A DNA stretch of 44,549 nucleotides from Phenylobacterium sp. (lineage in GTDB: Bacteria; Pseudomonadota; Alphaproteobacteria; Caulobacterales; Caulobacteraceae), in NCBI RefSeq assembly GCF_031181185.1, contig NZ_JAPSKZ010000007.1, positions 1 through 44,549 of the forward strand, given 5' to 3'. Below the pieces are notes generated by a model. It was given only the letters and a program-made list of their open reading frames with translations, was not told the origin of the DNA and ran no database searches. This document shows positions 27,974 through 36,741 of the stretch, one piece after another. A program made the translations under genes and the position numbers. Within the stretch, counting starts at the first letter, position 1; every line of letters begins with the position of its first letter.

Positions 27974-29405
27974 CCGATCCGGTCAGCCGGAACGCCGCCC
28001 AGGCGCCGGCCACCGCCAACGGGATCACCGCGACGAACACCCAGACGGAGGCGGCCCGCGCGCTTGCGTCGCTCAGGCCTGCCGAGAACCCCGAGAGGTT
28101 GGCCGCGACGCCCGAGATCGTGGCGCCCGCCGCGGCGCCGGCCTGCCGCACGGCCATGATCGCCGAGGAGCCGATCGCCCGGTCCTCCTCCGACAGCGCC
28201 GCCAGCACACGGCGACTCATGAACGCCCAGGAGAAGCCGAAGGCCGCGCCCATCAGCGCCCCGCCAAAGATGGCGAGGACCAGCGGCCCGTCGGCCAGCG
28301 TCAGCGGCAGGATCGCCAGGCTCACCACCAGAAGCACGGCGCCGAACCGCGTCCAGCGGGCGTCCCACACGCCGGTCGCGCCGGCCACCGCCAGCGCCGA
28401 CAACGTCCAGGCCAGCGACTCCGCCCCGATGGCGTAGCCGGCCCACAGGGGCGAGAAGCCCCAGAGCTGCTGCAGGATCGGCGGACCATAGATCGCATAG
28501 CCCATGGAGGCGGCGGTGAGCGCGAACATGGCGAAATAGCCCGAGCCGCAGACGGTCCGCAGGTCTCCGGCGCGATGCGGCAGCAGCCGGACCCTCGCCC
28601 GGTGATCGATCTTTACGACAAGCGCCAGGATCGCCAGCCCGACGATCACCAGGCCGACGGACATCGACGGGACGTGCACCACGTCGGCCACTGCGATGGC
28701 GGCGACGCCCAGGCCGAGCACGCCCAGCTGCGCCCACGGGATGCCGGGCCCGCCGGCGGCCGCGCCCTGCTTCTTCAAGAGCACGAGGGCGGCCACGCTG
28801 AACACCGCCGACTGGGCCACGAACAGCCAGAACACGTCGCGCCAGTGGCCGTGCTCGACCACCACGCCGCCGAACAGCGGGCCCAGCAGGGTGGCGACGC
28901 CCCAGATGAAGGTGACGCTGGCGAACACGCGGGCCAGGTGGCGCTCGGGGAACAGCAGCGCGATGGCGACCATGGCGAAGCCCGAGATCCAGCCCGAGCC
29001 CAGGCCCTGCACCAGCCGTCCGGCCAGGAAGACCGCCACGTTCGGCGCCGCGGCGCTCATCACGCAGCCGACCAGCATCACCAGCCCCGCCAGCGCGGTG
29101 GCGCTGCGCAGGCCGAACAGTTCAGAGAGGCGTCCGGCGCTGGCGCCGGCCATGATGGCGCCCACCAGGAAACCCGCCGTCGCCCAGCTGAAATAAGCGT
29201 AGCCGCCGAGGTCAGCGCCGACGCTCGGCATGATGGTGGCGGTCACCAGCGCGTCGGCCGCGTTCAGCCAGACACCCAGGCAGATCAGCGCGAACTGCGG
29301 CAGCCGGCCCCCGCCCAGCAGGTCGGCCCAGCCGGTGCGGCCCTCGTCGGTCTGTTCGGCTGCAGCCACAGCGCCCTCGGTTCGACAGGAAAACGGGCGC
29401 CTCAC
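27951..29405 (-). CDS. MFS transporter (drug efflux type, about 14 helices)
   Basis: The 484-residue protein has the MFS pattern with about 13-14 hydrophobic helices. The first helix region carries LGVWLNAADALVTATIMPSVGADLGG, like the D-rich motif of drug:H+ antiporters, and GRLSELFGLRSATALA is the loop 2-3 motif; GWISGFAMVAIALLFPER and TFIWGVATLLGPLFGGVVVE fit motif C-like helix 5. Substrate is unknown. The ATG at 29405 is accepted, although a GTG at codon 13 would give a shorter tail. It is divergent from ptsP and overlaps the AAC(6')-like gene tail to tail. Confidence 0.88.
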   Translation of the reverse strand: MRRPFSCRTEGAVAAAEQTDEGRTGWADLLGGGRLPQFALICLGVWLNAADALVTATIMPSVGADLGGYAYFSWATAGFLVGAIMAGASAGRLSELFGLRSATALAGLVMLVGCVMSAAAPNVAVFLAGRLVQGLGSGWISGFAMVAIALLFPERHLARVFASVTFIWGVATLLGPLFGGVVVEHGHWRDVFWLFVAQSAVFSVAALVLLKKQGAAAGGPGIPWAQLGVLGLGVAAIAVADVVHVPSMSVGLVIVGLAILALVVKIDHRARVRLLPHRAGDLRTVCGSGYFAMFALTAASMGYAIYGPPILQQLWGFSPLWAGYAIGAESLAWTLSALAVAGATGVWDARWTRFGAVLLVVSLAILPLTLADGPLVLAIFGGALMGAAFGFSWAFMSRRVLAALSEEDRAIGSSAIMAVRQAGAAAGATISGVAANLSGFSAGLSDASARAASVWVFVAVIPLAVAGAWAAFRLTGSARAASPS

Positions 29406-29559
29406 ATAGGCTTTGTCGACCGCGGCGGCTACGCTTCGCCGTCCGGGCGCCTATCTAGGCGGCAGGGCGCGCTCTCGTCGCAAACAGCTCTTCCCGTCTC
29501 GGAACGGAAAGATAAAGCTGTTAGTCAGCGCCTCTGGGACAGGGAGGACGAGCGCCGCG

Positions 29560-31824
29560 ATGGCGGTTTCTGGCGTGGCCATACGAGGACAGCGGAGCCT
29601 GCTTCGGCAGATCCGCGAGGCGCTGGCGGGCGGCGGCCCGGCGCAGGCGCGCCTCGACATGGTCGTGCGCATCATCGCCCGCTCGATGGTGGCCGAGGTC
29701 TGCTCGATCTACCTGCGCCGGGCGACGGGCGAGATGGAGCTGTTCGCCACCGAGGGCCTCGACCCCAGCGCCGTCCACGTCACCCGCATGAAGCCGGGCG
29801 AAGGCCTGGTCGGCGAGATCATGAAGGCCGGCCGACCGCTGAACCTGGCTGACGCCCCCGAGCACCCGGCGTTCTCGTATCGCCCGGAAACCGGCGAAGA
29901 CCCCTACCACGCCTTCCTGGGCGTGCCGCTGCTGCGCGGCGGCCGCGCCATCGGCGTCCTCGTCGTCCAGAACCGCACCGCCCGCGTCTACACCGAGGAC
30001 GAGGTCGAGGACCTGCAGATCATCGCCATGGTCCTGGCCGAGATGGTGGCCTCGGGCGAGCTGATCGGGGTCGAGGAGATGAAGGGCGTCGAGATCGCGC
30101 CCCGCCGTCCCGACCGGGTGAAGGGCTCCAAGTTCTCGGACGGCCTGGCCTACGGCGTCGCCGTCCTGCACGAGCCGCCGGTGGCGCCCTCCCAGCTGCT
30201 CTCCGACGACGTGGCCGCCGAAGAGGCTCGCCTGGCCTCCGCGCTGGCCGCCCTGAAGCAGCAGATCGACCAGATGCTGGAAGGCCAGCACGGCCTGGTC
30301 GACGCCTCGTACGAGGTGCTCGAGACCTACCGGATGTTCGCCCACGACCGGGGCTGGAACCGCAGCCTCGAGGACGCGGTGAAGAACGGCCTGACCGCCG
30401 AGGCCGCGGTCGAGCGCGTCCGCTCCGAGCACCGCGCCCGCCTGGGCCAGGCCCGCGACCCCTATCTGCGCGAGCGGCTGCACGACCTGGAGGACCTCAA
30501 CGACCGCCTGCTGCGCCACCTCGCCGGCGATGGGCACGTGGCCCGCGAGCTGCCCGAGAACGCCATCCTGATCGCGCGGAACCTGGGCCCCGCCGACCTC
30601 CTGGAATACGACCGCACCAAGCTGCGCGGCCTGCTCTTGGAAGAAGGCTCGCCGGCCAGCCACGCCGCGATCGTGGCGCGCGCGCTGGACATCCCCTGCG
30701 TCGGCCGCCTGCAGGGGCTGCGCGACCGCGTCTCGGAAGGCGACAGCGTCGTCGTCGACGCCGAGACGGGCGAGGCCTACCTGCGCCCGCGCACGGACGT
30801 GGTGAAGGCGATCCAGGCCCGGATGGACGTGCGCCGGCAGCGGCAGGCCGAGTTCGCCAAGCTGCGCGACACGCCCGCCTTCACCCGCGACGGCGTGAAG
30901 ATCACCCTGCTGATGAACGCCGGCCTCGATGTCGACCTCGAGAGCATGGCCGAGGCGGGCGCCGAGGGCATCGGCCTCTTCCGCACCGAGTTCCAGTTCA
31001 TGGTCTCGGAGGAGATGCCCCGCTTCAACGCCCAGGCCGCGCTGTACGCCCGGGTGATGGACGCCGCCGGCGACAAGCCGGTCACCTTCCGCACCCTGGA
31101 TCTCGGCGGCGACAAGGTGCTGCCGTACCTGGAGGCCGAGCGCGAGGACAACCCGGCCCTGGGCTGGCGGGCCATCCGCATGGGCCTGGACCGCCCCGCC
31201 CTGCTGCGCCTGCAGCTGCGGGCGCTGATCGCGGCCGCGCAAGGCCGGCCGCTCAGGATCATGTTCCCGCTGGTGGCCAGCTGCGACGAGTTCCGCGCCG
31301 CCCGCGCGCTGGTGGACACCGAGATCGCCTGGGCGCTGCGCCGCGGCCGTCCGGCGCCCTCGCGTCTGGACGTCGGCGCGATGGTCGAGGCGCCGTCGCT
31401 GATCTGGCACCTGGACGCCCTGCTGCCGATGACCGACTTCGTCAGCGTCGGCACCAACGACCTGATGCAGTACCTGTTCGCCGCCGACCGGGGGAACCCG
31501 CGCGTCGCCGAGCGCTACGACCCTCTGTCGCCGCCGGCGCTGCGGGCGCTGGAGGCGATCCAGCGGGCCTGCGCCGAAACCGGCACCCAGGTCAGCGTCT
31601 GCGGCGAGATGGCGGGCCGGCCGCTGGAGGCCTTCACCCTGGTGGCCCTCGGCTTCGAGCGGCTGTCGATGCCGCCCGCCGGTGTCGGGCCGGTGAAGCA
31701 GATGGTGCTGTCCTGCGACCGCGAGGCGGCTCGCCGCGGCGTCTCGGCGCTGCTGAAGTCCAATGCCGGCTCGGTGCGCAACGAGATCGAAACCCTGGCG
31801 CGCAAACTGTACCTGGCGGTCTGA
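29560..31824 (+). CDS. ptsP: PTS-Ntr enzyme I, phosphoenolpyruvate-protein phosphotransferase PtsP
   Basis: PtsP passes phosphate from PEP to NPr in the regulatory nitrogen PTS. In alphaproteobacteria this pathway senses glutamine through its GAF domain and feeds (p)ppGpp control. The 754-residue protein has a GAF domain (about 15-165), the HPr-binding N-domain (180-320), the phosphohistidine loop GSPASHAAIVAR with His368, and the PEP-binding barrel (about 430-750) with GIGLFRTEFQFM and SVGTNDLMQY. The Cys of the C-terminal catalytic motif is present in VSVCGEMAG. ATG 29560 is chosen because it begins at the GAF domain; GGGAGGA lies about 11 bases upstream, slightly far. Confidence 0.95.
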   Translation: MAVSGVAIRGQRSLLRQIREALAGGGPAQARLDMVVRIIARSMVAEVCSIYLRRATGEMELFATEGLDPSAVHVTRMKPGEGLVGEIMKAGRPLNLADAPEHPAFSYRPETGEDPYHAFLGVPLLRGGRAIGVLVVQNRTARVYTEDEVEDLQIIAMVLAEMVASGELIGVEEMKGVEIAPRRPDRVKGSKFSDGLAYGVAVLHEPPVAPSQLLSDDVAAEEARLASALAALKQQIDQMLEGQHGLVDASYEVLETYRMFAHDRGWNRSLEDAVKNGLTAEAAVERVRSEHRARLGQARDPYLRERLHDLEDLNDRLLRHLAGDGHVARELPENAILIARNLGPADLLEYDRTKLRGLLLEEGSPASHAAIVARALDIPCVGRLQGLRDRVSEGDSVVVDAETGEAYLRPRTDVVKAIQARMDVRRQRQAEFAKLRDTPAFTRDGVKITLLMNAGLDVDLESMAEAGAEGIGLFRTEFQFMVSEEMPRFNAQAALYARVMDAAGDKPVTFRTLDLGGDKVLPYLEAEREDNPALGWRAIRMGLDRPALLRLQLRALIAAAQGRPLRIMFPLVASCDEFRAARALVDTEIAWALRRGRPAPSRLDVGAMVEAPSLIWHLDALLPMTDFVSVGTNDLMQYLFAADRGNPRVAERYDPLSPPALRALEAIQRACAETGTQVSVCGEMAGRPLEAFTLVALGFERLSMPPAGVGPVKQMVLSCDREAARRGVSALLKSNAGSVRNEIETLARKLYLAV

Positions 31825-31942
31825 GGCGCGCCGGCGCTGCGGACGTGACCGAACAACGCATTGGCGGTATCAGAAACGCGTGCGACGCTCTGCCCGAGTC
31901 ATCAAAATCGAGAGCCGGCGAAAGCCGCGAGCGGGAGCCGAC

Positions 31943-33019
31943 ATGCCGCTGGATACGGCCGGGTCCACCGAGCTTCAGGCCGAGGGAAGCGAGCGCGCCC
32001 TGACCGACATGCCGCCCGGCGATCCGTTGCACGCCCACGCCACGATCGGCGAGGCCCTCAGGGCCATTCGCCAGGAGCGCGGGCTGACGCTCGACGAACT
32101 GGCCGAAAAGACCCGCGTGCGCCGCTCCTACCTCGAGGCCCTCGAGGAGATGCGGCTGGACGCCCTGCCCTCGCGGCCGTTCACCATCGGCTACCTCCGG
32201 GCCTACGCCTTGGCGCTCGGTCTGGATCCCGAGGCCGCGGTCGAGCGCTTCAAATCGGACGAGCCCGTCCTGGACGAGCCTCTGCGCGCGCCGATCGGCG
32301 TGCCCGACGAACGCGACCCGCGGGTCGCCGCGTTCATCGCCGGCGCCGTCGTCATCGTGCTCGCCATCGTGCTCTGGAACGTCGCCCAGCGGGCGATGAA
32401 CGCCAGCGCCCCGCCGCCGCCCAAGGCCTCGGAAGACATCGCGTGGAAGCTGCTGGCGGCTGAGAAGGCGGGGCCGGTGACTCTCGGCGAGCCGCTGCCG
32501 GCCCCGGTGGAATCCACCACCCCGCCGCTCTACGAAACCCCCGGCCTGGCCGAGGCGGGTCCCGACGGCAAGGGCAATATGGCCCCGCCGGCCAACATCA
32601 ACGAACTGCCTGAGGACCTGCCGATCGACGTCGCGACCCTGCCGCCGACCTTCAAGCCCAAGGGCAAGGTCTACGACAGCGGCAATCCCGGCCCCGTCAC
32701 CATCCAGGCCCTGGAGGGCGCGGGCTTGGTCATCCGCGGGACGGACGGCTCGGTCTATTTCGCCCGCCAGCTGGCGCCCGGCGAGGCCTATCGCGTGCCG
32801 AACGTCGCGGGCCTCACCATCGACGTCTCCGTACCCTACGACTTCCAGGTGTTCGTGGGCGGGCAGTCCAAGGGCGTCCTGCCGGCCCGGCAGGTGCTGG
32901 CCTCGAAGCTCGCCGGCGCGCCGGTCGCCGCCCCGGTGGTCACCGCTGCGCGCCCCGCCGCGCCGCCGCCCGCCGCCCAGGCGCCTGCGCCCGCGACGCC
33001 GCGTCCGCCCGCCGGCTGA
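31943..33019 (+). CDS. RodZ-like helix-turn-helix membrane protein
   Basis: The 358-residue protein has a cytoplasmic RodZ-type HTH domain (about 35-105, TIGEALRAIRQERGLTLDEL and VRRSYLEALEE), one membrane helix (about 130-150), and a periplasmic DUF4115-like domain (about 250-330) before a Pro/Ala-rich tail. RodZ links MreB to the cell-wall elongation machinery. This member has a long 100-residue low-complexity linker. ATG 31943 has GGGAG six bases upstream and removes a poorly conserved upstream extension. It lies between ptsP and ispG, the usual order in this group. Confidence 0.88.
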   Translation: MPLDTAGSTELQAEGSERALTDMPPGDPLHAHATIGEALRAIRQERGLTLDELAEKTRVRRSYLEALEEMRLDALPSRPFTIGYLRAYALALGLDPEAAVERFKSDEPVLDEPLRAPIGVPDERDPRVAAFIAGAVVIVLAIVLWNVAQRAMNASAPPPPKASEDIAWKLLAAEKAGPVTLGEPLPAPVESTTPPLYETPGLAEAGPDGKGNMAPPANINELPEDLPIDVATLPPTFKPKGKVYDSGNPGPVTIQALEGAGLVIRGTDGSVYFARQLAPGEAYRVPNVAGLTIDVSVPYDFQVFVGGQSKGVLPARQVLASKLAGAPVAAPVVTAARPAAPPPAAQAPAPATPRPPAG

Positions 33020-33027
33020 CGCGCCGC

Positions 33028-33058
33028 GCTTTCGCTCCCGGGCCGAAAGCCCTATTTT
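33028..33058 (+). terminator. Possible hairpin terminator between rodZ-like gene and ispG
   Basis: GCTTTCG (33028-33034) and CGAAAGC (33044-33050) form a perfect seven-base stem with a nine-base loop, followed by CCTATTTT. The T-run is short and interrupted, and ispG starts ten bases later, so it may only attenuate. Confidence 0.35.
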
Positions 33059-33067
33059 CCGCCGCAC

Positions 33068-34210
33068 ATGAGCGCGCAAGACCCGAACCACCACCGGCCC
33101 TGGCGGGCGATCCACCGCCGCCCCTCGCGGAAGATCCGCGTTGGTTCGGTCGAGGTCGGCGGCGATGCGCCCATCACCGTTCAGTCGATGACCAACACGG
33201 TCACCGCCGACGCCCAGGCGACGATCGCGCAGATCCGCCAGCTCGAAGAGGCCGGCGCCGACATCGTCCGCGTCTCCTGCCCGGACGAGGACTCCACCGC
33301 GGCCTTCAAGACCATCGCCAAGGCGGCCAAGGTCCCGCTGGTGGCCGACATCCACTTCCACTACCGCCGCGGGATCGAGGCGGCCCAGGCCGGCGCGGCC
33401 TGCCTGCGGATCAACCCGGGCAACATCGGCAGCCCGGACCGGGTGCGGGAAGTCATCCAGGCGGCCCGCGACCACGGCTGTTCGATGCGCATTGGCGTCA
33501 ACGCCGGTTCGCTGGAACGCGAGCTTCTGGAGCGCTATGGCGAGCCCTGTCCCGAGGCCATGGTCGAGAGCGCGCTGAACCACGCGCGCATCCTGCAGGA
33601 CCACGACTTCCACGAGTTCAAGATCAGCGTGAAGGCGTCCGATCCGTTCATGACGGTGGCCGCCTACCAGCAACTGGCCGAGGCCATCGACTGCCCGCTG
33701 CACCTGGGGGTGACCGAGGCCGGCGCCCTGCGCACCGGCACTGTCAAGTCGGCGATCGGCATCGGCTCGCTGCTGTGGGCCGGCATCGGAGACACCATCC
33801 GCGTCAGCCTCGCCGCCGATCCAGTCGAAGAGATCAAGGTCGGCTTCGACATCCTCAAGTCGCTGGGCCTGCGCCACCGGGGCGTGAACATCATCGCCTG
33901 CCCCTCCTGCGCCCGGCAGGGCTTCAACGTCATCGAGACGGTGGAGAAGCTGGAGCAGCGGCTGGCGCACATCTCCACCTCGATGAGCCTGTCGATCATC
34001 GGCTGCGTGGTGAACGGCCCGGGCGAGGCCCTGATGACCGACATCGGCTTCACCGGCGGCGGCAAGGGGTCGGGCATGGTCTATGTGGCCGGCCGGCCGG
34101 ACCACAAGATGGACAACGACCGGATGGTCGACCACATCGTCCAACTGGTCGAGACCAAGGCCGCCGAGATCGAGGCGGCGAAGGCGGCGCCTTTGCAGGC
34201 GGCGGAATAA
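33068..34210 (+). CDS. ispG: 4-hydroxy-3-methylbut-2-en-1-yl diphosphate synthase IspG
   Basis: IspG carries out the penultimate step of the MEP isoprenoid pathway with a 4Fe-4S cluster. The 380-residue protein has [11 protein letters not shown] and the barrel segments [10 protein letters not shown] and RINPGNIG. The cluster ligands are Cys278 and Cys281 (ACPSCAR) and Cys313 (GCVVNGPGE), with conserved Glu320. Length is normal for the bacterial single-barrel form. The start ATG at 33068 lies 48 bases after the rodZ-like gene. The downstream 126 bases lead into an unrelated Crp/Fnr gene. Confidence 0.97.
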   Translation: MSAQDPNHHRPWRAIHRRPSRKIRVGSVEVGGDAPITVQSMTNTVTADAQATIAQIRQLEEAGADIVRVSCPDEDSTAAFKTIAKAAKVPLVADIHFHYRRGIEAAQAGAACLRINPGNIGSPDRVREVIQAARDHGCSMRIGVNAGSLERELLERYGEPCPEAMVESALNHARILQDHDFHEFKISVKASDPFMTVAAYQQLAEAIDCPLHLGVTEAGALRTGTVKSAIGIGSLLWAGIGDTIRVSLAADPVEEIKVGFDILKSLGLRHRGVNIIACPSCARQGFNVIETVEKLEQRLAHISTSMSLSIIGCVVNGPGEALMTDIGFTGGGKGSGMVYVAGRPDHKMDNDRMVDHIVQLVETKAAEIEAAKAAPLQAAE

Positions 34211-34221
34211 CGCCCGCCCTT

Positions 34222-34231
34222 AACATATGTT
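34222..34231. promoter_or_regulatory. AT-rich perfect palindrome AACATATGTT upstream of the first Crp/Fnr gene
   Basis: A ten-base perfect palindrome lies 12 bases after the ispG stop and 106 bases before the regulator start. Its AT-richness is unusual here. It is a candidate operator, but it does not match the Fnr/FixK consensus TTGAT-N4-ATCAA. Confidence 0.3.
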
Positions 34232-34311
34232 TGCGGCTTGGCGGCGCCGGCCGTGCGATCTTGGAGCCATCGCGGGGATTTCGGGCCGCCGCGGCTGAGA
34301 GACTTTGTGTG

Positions 34312-34330
34312 CTCCCGCCCTTCTCGGGAG
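34312..34330 (+). promoter_or_regulatory. Hairpin covering the ribosome binding site of the first Crp/Fnr gene
   Basis: CTCCCG (34312-34317) pairs with CGGGAG (34325-34330) around a seven-base loop. The right arm contains GGGAG, the only ribosome binding site for the ATG at 34337. The hairpin could limit translation. Confidence 0.45.
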
Positions 34331-34336
34331 ACAAGC

Positions 34337-35071
34337 ATGCAGACATTGGGCCACCAGCCGGGCCATAGCCGCCTGCTGAGCAAGCTTGCGGCGAACACCG
34401 CCCTTTCCGACGAAGACAGGTCCGCGTTGCTCGCGCTGCCGGTGACGGTGCGATCCGTCGCCGCCGACAGGGACATCGTCGCCCATGGCGAGCGGCCCAA
34501 CCATTGCACGGTGCTGCTCGAGGGCTTCGCCTGCCGGTACAAGCTGGCGCCGGATGGGCGCCGGCAGATCCTCTCGTTGCACGTGCCTGGCGACATGCCG
34601 GACCTCCAGAGCCTGCATGTCGAGGCGATGGACCATGGGCTGGCGGTTCTGCGGCCCAGCCTCGTCGCGTCTATCGCGCATGCCCACCTGATTGAGCTCA
34701 TGGAGGCTCGGCCCGCGCTCGCCGCTGCGTTCTGGCGCGAGACGCTCGTCGATGCTGCGATCTATCGCGAATGGCTCTTCGGCCTGGGCCGGCGCGAGGC
34801 GTCCGCACGGCTGGCCCACCTGGTCAGCGAAACGGCCGAGCGTTTCGTTTCGGTTGGACTTGCGGAACACGCCGCGGCCCTGCCGCTGAAGCAGATCCAA
34901 CTGGCCGACGCCCTGGGGCTTTCGCCCGTACATGTGAACCGCGTGCTGAAAGAACTGCGCGAGCGGCATCTCCTCGGCGCATCGCGATCGGCGATCGAAG
35001 TGCTCGACGCCCGCGGCCTTGCGGCGTTCTGCGCGTTCAACGCCGGCTATCTCTATCTAGAGGCCGCCTAA
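34337..35071 (+). CDS. Crp/Fnr family transcriptional regulator (first copy)
   Basis: The 244-residue protein has a cyclic-nucleotide-binding-type beta-roll (about 30-120, DIVAHGERPNHCTVLLEG and LHVPGDMPDLQSL), a long dimer helix (about 135-165) and a Crp-type HTH (about 180-215, QLADALGLSPVHVNRVLKEL). The Fnr cysteines for an iron-sulphur cluster are absent, so it is not an Fnr-type oxygen sensor. ATG 34337 has GGGAG six bases upstream inside a hairpin. It converges with the DUF6894 gene, sharing CTAA. Ligand and targets are unknown. Confidence 0.88.
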   Translation: MQTLGHQPGHSRLLSKLAANTALSDEDRSALLALPVTVRSVAADRDIVAHGERPNHCTVLLEGFACRYKLAPDGRRQILSLHVPGDMPDLQSLHVEAMDHGLAVLRPSLVASIAHAHLIELMEARPALAAAFWRETLVDAAIYREWLFGLGRREASARLAHLVSETAERFVSVGLAEHAAALPLKQIQLADALGLSPVHVNRVLKELRERHLLGASRSAIEVLDARGLAAFCAFNAGYLYLEAA

Positions 35072-35307
35072 CAACCGGTCCGCCGCGCTGTCACCTGCAG
35101 GCTGAAGATCCGGTGTCCGCCGGCGTCGGTCACCTCCAGTTCGAGCGACCCCATTCTCGAGAGCGAGGCCGGCGCGTCCTTCAGCAGCTCGCCCAGGACG
35201 CGCAGGGCCTCCGCCTCGGCGGCCGGCGCATCCGCAAGCTCGACGCCTTCTTCGTCGCGGTAGGCGAAGGCGCCCGTGGAGTGGAAGTAGAACCTGGTCA
35301 CCCTCAC
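35068..35307 (-). CDS. DUF6894 family small protein
   Basis: The 79-residue protein fits DUF6894: it opens with TRFYFHSTGAFAYRDEEG and ELADAPAAEAEALRVLGEL, and closes with LEVTDAGGHRIFSLQV. The function is unknown. It lies between two Crp/Fnr genes, convergent with the first and divergent from the second. In my experience such proteins often neighbour Crp/Fnr regulators in this class of bacteria. The start at 35307 gives the usual short leader. Confidence 0.75.
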   Translation of the reverse strand: MRVTRFYFHSTGAFAYRDEEGVELADAPAAEAEALRVLGELLKDAPASLSRMGSLELEVTDAGGHRIFSLQVTARRTGC

Positions 35308-35446
35308 TGAAACCGGGCGGCAAGTTCCAGTTCCAGCCGGTTAATCCGGAGCGGAATCTGAGGTTGTGGAGCGCTTTGAACTTAACCCATGAGATATAGG
35401 CCGGGGAGGTTGGTCAGCTATCACGTTATCAGACGGGAGGTCTGAC

Positions 35447-36226
35447 GTGATCAGCGCGCTACGTCCGGTCATCGCGCCGGTAGAGCTTCTTCTGCGCAGG
35501 TTCAGCATAGATCAACAGCTGCGCCCGGATGACGTCGCCCACTTTGGCCAGCCGACGGCCGAAGCCCACTCACACCCTCCGGCGTCCGAAATCTCCCGCC
35601 CGGGCGTCGGCGTTCCCGGGCTGCGGCTCGTCGCTTCCGGCATTGTCGCCGAAGCGCGCACCCTGCGGGACGGGCGTCGGCAGATCACCGCTTTGCGGCT
35701 GCCCGGCGACCTGTTCGGCGCGGAGTGGTCGCCGCAACACTGCGACGTGATCGCGCTGACCGCTGCGACGACCATGGGCGCTTCGGCCCTGCACGTCGCC
35801 CTGCGCGACCCCTCGCCACGTTTCGACGCCTGGCGGCTGGCCTGGACGATGGCCCAGAATGAGGAGGAGAAGCGCCGCGCCGACCACATGGTCCGCCTCG
35901 GCCGACTGACCGCCTACGAGCGGGTGGGCCATCTGCTGCTGGAACTGCGCGAGCGGCTGGCGCGGGTCGGGCTCGCCGGCGCAGGCAGCTTTCACCTGCC
36001 GCTCACCCAGGAGACCTTCGCCGACATGCTGGGCCTCAGCGTGGTGCACGTGAACCGCACGCTGCAGCAGCTGCGCAGGGACGGCCTCGTCAACTACCGG
36101 CCGGGCCACGTCGCCCTTCCCGACCCCGAACAGCTGGCCAGCGTCTGCGCCTATGGCTCCCGCTCTGGGGCGGCGACCAGCAGCGCCCGCCAGCACTGCG
36201 CAACCTTGGCCGCAGGCCCGCGTTAG
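35447..36226 (+). CDS. Crp/Fnr family transcriptional regulator (second copy)
   Basis: The 259-residue protein has a shortened beta-roll (about 55-120, SGIVAEARTLRDGRRQITAL and RLPGDLFGAEW), a dimer helix (about 135-175) and a Crp-type HTH with ETFADMLGLSVVHVNRTLQQL (about 190-215). The first strands of the sensor domain look poorly formed. The recognition helix VHVNRxL is the same as in the first copy. I accept the GTG start at 35447 because GGGAGG precedes it by eight bases. The 139-base gap upstream is a shared divergent promoter with DUF6894 and contains TTAA at 35340 and 35392, without a clear CtrA pair. The C-terminal 30 residues are extra. Confidence 0.8.
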   Translation: MISALRPVIAPVELLLRRFSIDQQLRPDDVAHFGQPTAEAHSHPPASEISRPGVGVPGLRLVASGIVAEARTLRDGRRQITALRLPGDLFGAEWSPQHCDVIALTAATTMGASALHVALRDPSPRFDAWRLAWTMAQNEEEKRRADHMVRLGRLTAYERVGHLLLELRERLARVGLAGAGSFHLPLTQETFADMLGLSVVHVNRTLQQLRRDGLVNYRPGHVALPDPEQLASVCAYGSRSGAATSSARQHCATLAAGPR

Positions 36227-36364
36227 GGCTTCCTCCCAGCTTTGCTGCGCACGCAACCCCTGAGGTGAAGCTTAGGTTCAGCGGCGAAAGTTGACGCCCG
36301 CGTCACTCTTGCCGGCGCCAGCCATCCGCGCTTAGGTGGCGCTCCATTTCCTTGGGAGGGACTT

Positions 36365-36658
36365 ATGTCAGCGGACGGCAACTGGAAGATCACCATCAAC
36401 ACGCCGATGGGCCCGCAGGAGGTGAACGCCACGATCACCACCAGCGGCGACACCTTCACCGGCAAGACCGAGGGCCGCATGGGCTCCCAGGAGATCCAGG
36501 GCAAGGTGAACGGCGACACGCTCACCTGGAGCGCCAACATCACCAGCCCCATGCCGATGCAGCTCGACTTCGAGGCCAAGGTCGACGGCGACAAGATGAG
36601 CGGCAACGTCAAGCTCGGCGCGTTCGGCAACGCCCCGCTCTCGGGCGTCCGCGTCTAG
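36365..36658 (+). CDS. Small conserved beta-rich protein, function unknown
   Basis: I recognise the pattern of a widespread alphaproteobacterial hypothetical protein but no function. The 97 residues alternate short strands with polar turns: DGNWKITINTPMGPQEV, TSGDTFTGKTEG, KVDGDKMSGNVKLG and a terminal FGNAPLSGVRV. No signal peptide or membrane helix is present. GGGAGGGAC sits just before the ATG, and TTGACG at 36291 may be a -35 element. A strong terminator follows after 19 bases. Confidence 0.7.
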   Translation: MSADGNWKITINTPMGPQEVNATITTSGDTFTGKTEGRMGSQEIQGKVNGDTLTWSANITSPMPMQLDFEAKVDGDKMSGNVKLGAFGNAPLSGVRV

Positions 36659-36677
36659 GCGCACCCGTCAGACACGC

Positions 36678-36708
36678 AAAAGCCCCGGCCTTTCGCCGGG
36701 GCTTTTTT
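36678..36708. terminator. Bidirectional rho-independent terminator
   Basis: AAAAGCCCCGGC (36678-36689) pairs perfectly with GCCGGGGCTTTT (36695-36706) around a five-base loop, with T-runs on both strands. It serves the 97-residue protein gene on the plus strand and the 98-residue membrane-protein gene on the minus strand. Confidence 0.9.
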
Positions 36709-36741
36709 CTTTCGGCCTCCCTAGCGGGAGCCGACGCGCAG

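Noticed and set aside
31634..34144. 836-codon open frame on the minus strand opposite ptsP end, rodZ-like gene and ispG
   Set aside because: Shadow frame; ispG cluster cysteines and ptsP motifs prove the plus-strand reading.
35308..35446. CtrA binding site between DUF6894 and the second Crp/Fnr gene
   Set aside because: TTAA occurs at 35340 and 35392 but far apart; a 7-base spaced pair is absent.
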